This document shows positions 61,251 to 64,000 of a DNA stretch of 64,000 nucleotides, piece after piece; position 1 is the first letter of the stretch; the number at the start of each line of letters is the position of its first letter. The translations under genes were made by a program, and so were the position numbers. Where the stretch lies: contig NC_067200.1 of assembly GCF_000699445.3 (NCBI RefSeq), forward strand, positions 6,092,950 through 6,156,949, written 5' to 3'. The notes under the pieces were generated by a model. It saw only the letters and a list, made by a program, of their open reading frames with translations. It had not been told where the DNA came from and did not search any database. Origin of the DNA: Schistosoma haematobium (Eukaryota; Platyhelminthes; Trematoda; Strigeidida; Schistosomatidae).

Positions 61251-61725
61251 AAGCATGATGTTGTTTTTCTTATCAGTAAGAGCTTGAATTATCACATTGT
61301 TGATAACACGAACTGAATTTCGATCAGTTTTTGTTGCTAAATGTCGGGATTGCCTTGATTTGTCCATTTTATTAGTTTTATAGGATAGGCGGATTAGTCA
61401 TTTGAATAAAGACTGATTACTTAGGTCACATTGATTCAATACGGTAAGCGTTTAGAAACGATTAGAGAGACTAGCAACCCTAAGAATTCAGTTCAAATAC
61501 TTAATGGAGAGATCATATATTCCAAACAAATGACAGTGAAATCGTTTTTCTGAGTTGGTCAGAATAAACATTAAATTGTCTGATTAAAATATGCTTAATC
61601 TAACCTTTTAATACTTCACTCCTGTATAAATTTATTAAGTTAACAATGTACAACACTGATTTTTCAATGTATTAGAAACTAATATCAAGCTCTTCAGACA
61701 AAAGCAAATGATGATGATGTCGGGT

Positions 61726-62114
61726 TGTTATAATTCTCTCTTATTACAACCCAGCTATTCCTATTGCTTAGTAATCTTGGACACCAATTCACTCGGTTGA
61801 ACGAGAACGAAATTATATTTCAAATAACAAGGATAGATGGAACCAAGAAGCACAATAAGAAAAACGATAGTATATTTATAGTTTCTACATGAGAAGATTC
61901 TAAAGTCTTCTCTAAGTATCAGATAGTGCTGATTGGTTAATAATTAGCCAATCAGTGTGCAGCAACACAATCGTGCATGAAATATGCTTTGATCCAATCT
62001 ATGTCCCACTAACACAGGTTTATACCTATAATCTAAACATGGTAAACAAAGTGCATGTTGTGACGTGCGGTATCCGAAATCTGATACTGATACACTGTGT
62101 GCTACGCTCTAACG
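61726..62114 (-). mobile_element. Probable LTR of another family with CCAAT and TATA boxes
   Basis: About 389 bp on the minus strand ending AATTATAACA. Preceded by a purine tract GGGGGAAGGAGCG (62100-62135 region), with ATTGGCTAATTATTAACCAATC (two inverted CCAAT boxes; separated here for reading) and CTATAAATATAC about 70-100 bp downstream of it. The first two bases are CG rather than TG, so it is mutated or the boundary is slightly off. Confidence 0.5.
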
Positions 62115-62369
62115 CTCCTTCCCCCAAACTGACTATTTAAATGACTCTCTCTCCATATTAGTGTATTGTTTTCAAACTATTGAGAAACATCTTCATCAAG
62201 ATGAGTTCAGTAATAACTTTAGTATAAAATTGAGAGAACATTTTTCAAATCCAAAGAAAATAATTTTTATTTGTATGAAGTTGAAAATGATACAGAATGT
62301 GAAATAAACACAAGCATAAAATAACTCCTAATTGTATTCATTATATATTCTTCTTTTCATTGTTAACAT

Positions 62370-62696
62370 TTAACGTACAGTTGAACCAGGTGGAACATCA
62401 TCTGATACAATAATCCATTTATTACCACATATTGAACCTAATCTCCAATCACGCCATTGAATATATTGATTAATAGATGTTGATAAATCTGGACATAATT
62501 GTTCCCATAATTTTGTTTTAGATGATAATAATTTATCTGGTTCTCTAAATGATGATGATGATTTAGAATTATCAACTAATGAATGAAAGACAAAACGTTC
62601 ACCTAATATAGGATTTTGTTTATTTGATAAATGTATTGGTTGTACTTTCAAAAGTGATGAACTCTTCTCAGTATATGAAGCACAAAGTAACATAGC
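62370..62696 (-). CDS. 3'-terminal exon of an unrecognised conserved-looking gene
   Basis: Acceptor TTTTCCTAG|GCT at 62697, then 108 codons and TAA. It encodes AMLLCASYTEKSSSLLKVQP, a mid part with LGERFVFHSLVDNSKSSSSF, and a Trp-rich end WEQLCPDLSTSINQYIQWRD, WRLGSICGNKWIIVSDDVPP, GSTVR. Codon use and the compact hydrophobic/aromatic end look like a real folded domain, not repeat. I do not recognise the family. Upstream exons should lie right of 62.7 kb, partly outside the window; none could be supported inside it. Confidence 0.65.
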   Translation of the reverse strand, partial: AMLLCASYTEKSSSLLKVQPIHLSNKQNPILGERFVFHSLVDNSKSSSSFREPDKLLSSKTKLWEQLCPDLSTSINQYIQWRDWRLGSICGNKWIIVSDDVPPGSTVR

Positions 62697-62774
62697 CTAG
62701 GAAAATAACATTTGAAAAAGAATATATTAGAAACAGTAGAGATGATAATGATTAACATAATAGGATGACAAATA

Positions 62775-63005
62775 GTGTGAGTGATCTAGTGATTAGACAA
62801 TCGCACGCGGGGCTGATAGGTCCTGGGTTCGAATCTCGCGGGGGGGGCAGGATCTTGGATGCGCACTGTCACAGAGGAGTCCCACAATAGGACGGAACGG
62901 CCGTCCAGTGTTTCCAGATTTTTCTATGGTTGTCTAGCTTCAATTGACTATTGATCTCAACCATTGACATTACTATAATATCCACGAAAACCCTTCTGAT
63001 ATGAA
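62775..63005 (+). repeat. Family A copy, plus
   Basis: GTGATCTAGTGATTAGACAA, box B GGGTTCGAATCTCGCG, ribozyme (GGAAC for GAAAC), tail ATATCCACGAAAACCCTTCT. 75 bp upstream of the terminal exon at 62.4-62.7 kb (minus-strand sense). Confidence 0.78.
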
Positions 63006-63104
63006 ATAATTATACCTCCATTACTCTGGTTTTGTGTCAGTTATTGTGACATTTTAATTTATTGCATGTGTTACTATGTGATCAAATGTCTTAAGCATGT
63101 TACT

Positions 63105-63330
63105 ATATTATGGTGTGTTGCTTATACCGAGAGATATAAGTAATATATATCAGAGACTGAAAGCAGGATTCTTACTGACAGAGGAGAAGAACAATAGTAG
63201 TAAGATTAGTAACGAGAATGGAAGAACAGCGGAGTTTGTACGAGACAATTCAAGGAAGATGTTCAGATAGTGTATTCAATGTATTGTTCTCATATTTTAA
63301 AAATGCAGTGTGTGACTCTACATAATAGAA
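63105..63330 (+). repeat. Family Q copy, degraded
   Basis: TATGGTGTGTTGCTTATACC, GAGATATAAGTAATATATAT, GTGTATTCAATGTATTGTTC. Confidence 0.6.
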
Positions 63331-63334
63331 TAGA

Positions 63335-63835
63335 CTAAAATTCCTTAGCTCATTAAAACATGAGTTCTAAATTATGACTAAATTGAGTACAACAGAAAAT
63401 CGATCTGACTTCCATCTTTATCTCCTGATTGGCTACTAGGTTAGAAGGAGCTCAAGGACCCATATGCGCCACCGTCTTGCTTTTTGTTTATTAACTGAAG
63501 TGTCGATTGGTAAACGTGCCACTGGTACTACTGACAATCTAGGTGGACTTATCGATAATCATATTAGACACAGAGAGAGCATACAACTGCTTTCTTGTCA
63601 TCACGGCCAGACTGCAAAAAACTCATAATCCAACCAAAAAACAATCTATTGTTGTCTCCCAACATAGATATACATTGACAACTATTAGATTAGATGAGTA
63701 CTTACTAGATTTGAAAGTGTTGAATTCAATAGTGGATACCCAAAACAAATGAGTACCATATTAAAACGAAACAGTTACCCCGTGTTTTTTGACTCATTTT
63801 TCATAATGGTTGTTTGGATCTTTCCGTTGAGGTTT
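63335..63835. other. Upstream side of the minus-strand gene, no exon supported
   Basis: A plus frame 63543-63752 (KKQSIVVSQHRYTLTTIRLD) has no splice or homology support. No minus-strand exon was found. Confidence 0.35.
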
Positions 63836-63837
63836 GG

Positions 63838-64000
63838 GGACTGCAATTGATCGGTCTCTTTTTGGCAAATGTGCATCCAGAGCGGATTGCCTCGACATTG
63901 TTTCAAGTTACAAGCATTCTGTAAGCAGAGATGATGGTGGCTAGCAGGCGAATTTAGGACGCTCACTTCACCTTATTAAGGAATCGTTAGCATTATTTAC
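63838..64000 (-). repeat. Family B copy, cut by the window end
   Basis: GACTGCAATTGATCGGTCTC, GGCGAATTTAGGACGCTCAC, TATTAAGGAATCGTTAGC. Ribozyme mutated. Confidence 0.65.

Noticed and set aside
63543..63752. 69-codon plus frame near the right end
   Set aside because: No splice sites, no family likeness; could be chance.

Overview
The window looks like nuclear DNA of a blood fluke (Schistosomatidae, Schistosoma or a close relative). The reasons are AT-rich, intron-rich genes split into 65-800 bp exons with GTAAGT-type donors, a very high load of interspersed repeats, and tRNA-headed short retroposons that carry hammerhead-ribozyme motifs, including copies closely resembling the classic schistosome Sm-alpha ribozyme (CTGACGAGTCCCAAATAGGAC then GAAAC). 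Species cannot be fixed from the sequence alone.

Three host genes are supported. (1) A polycystin-2 (TRPP/PKD2) cation-channel gene fills about 8.3-33.5 kb on the minus strand. I reconstructed twelve coding exons whose donor/acceptor sites and reading phases all agree (761 codons up to the last visible donor). It has the N-terminus, TM1, the extracellular polycystin domain, S2-S6 with an LGD selectivity filter, two EF-hand-like loops and the C-terminal coiled coil. (2) A plus-strand zinc-finger gene at 48.8-58.5 kb has four exons in consistent phase (451 residues). It carries a PMDLS motif of the CtBP-binding type, a Cys/His cluster and one C2H2 finger split by an intron. (3) The 3'-terminal exon of an unrecognised minus-strand gene lies at 62.4-62.7 kb; the rest of that gene should lie to the right.

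Everything else is mostly mobile DNA. There are two hammerhead-bearing, tRNA-headed families, here called A (stem III ACGGCCGT) and B (Sm-alpha-like). Other elements are six solo LTRs of one family (three with perfect 5-bp target duplications), remnants of two or three further LTR families, two Penelope-like element copies with GIY-YIG parts, many RTE-like LINE fragments, a second RT fragment, a roughly 525-bp family ending in (AAAT)n, a roughly 270-bp ACTACT-bordered family, and a MITE-like family with TIRs.

The most unusual signal is that both ribozyme families occur again and again as palindromic pairs: a minus-strand arm followed directly by a plus-strand arm, tails outward. Family A also shows tail-to-head tandem junctions. 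One such palindrome sits at the 3' end of the last visible PKD2 exon. Two pairs of repeats show short, nearly identical tracts inside much more diverged copies, as expected from local gene conversion or template switching. Coordinates of degraded repeats are estimates read by eye (about +/-20 bp).
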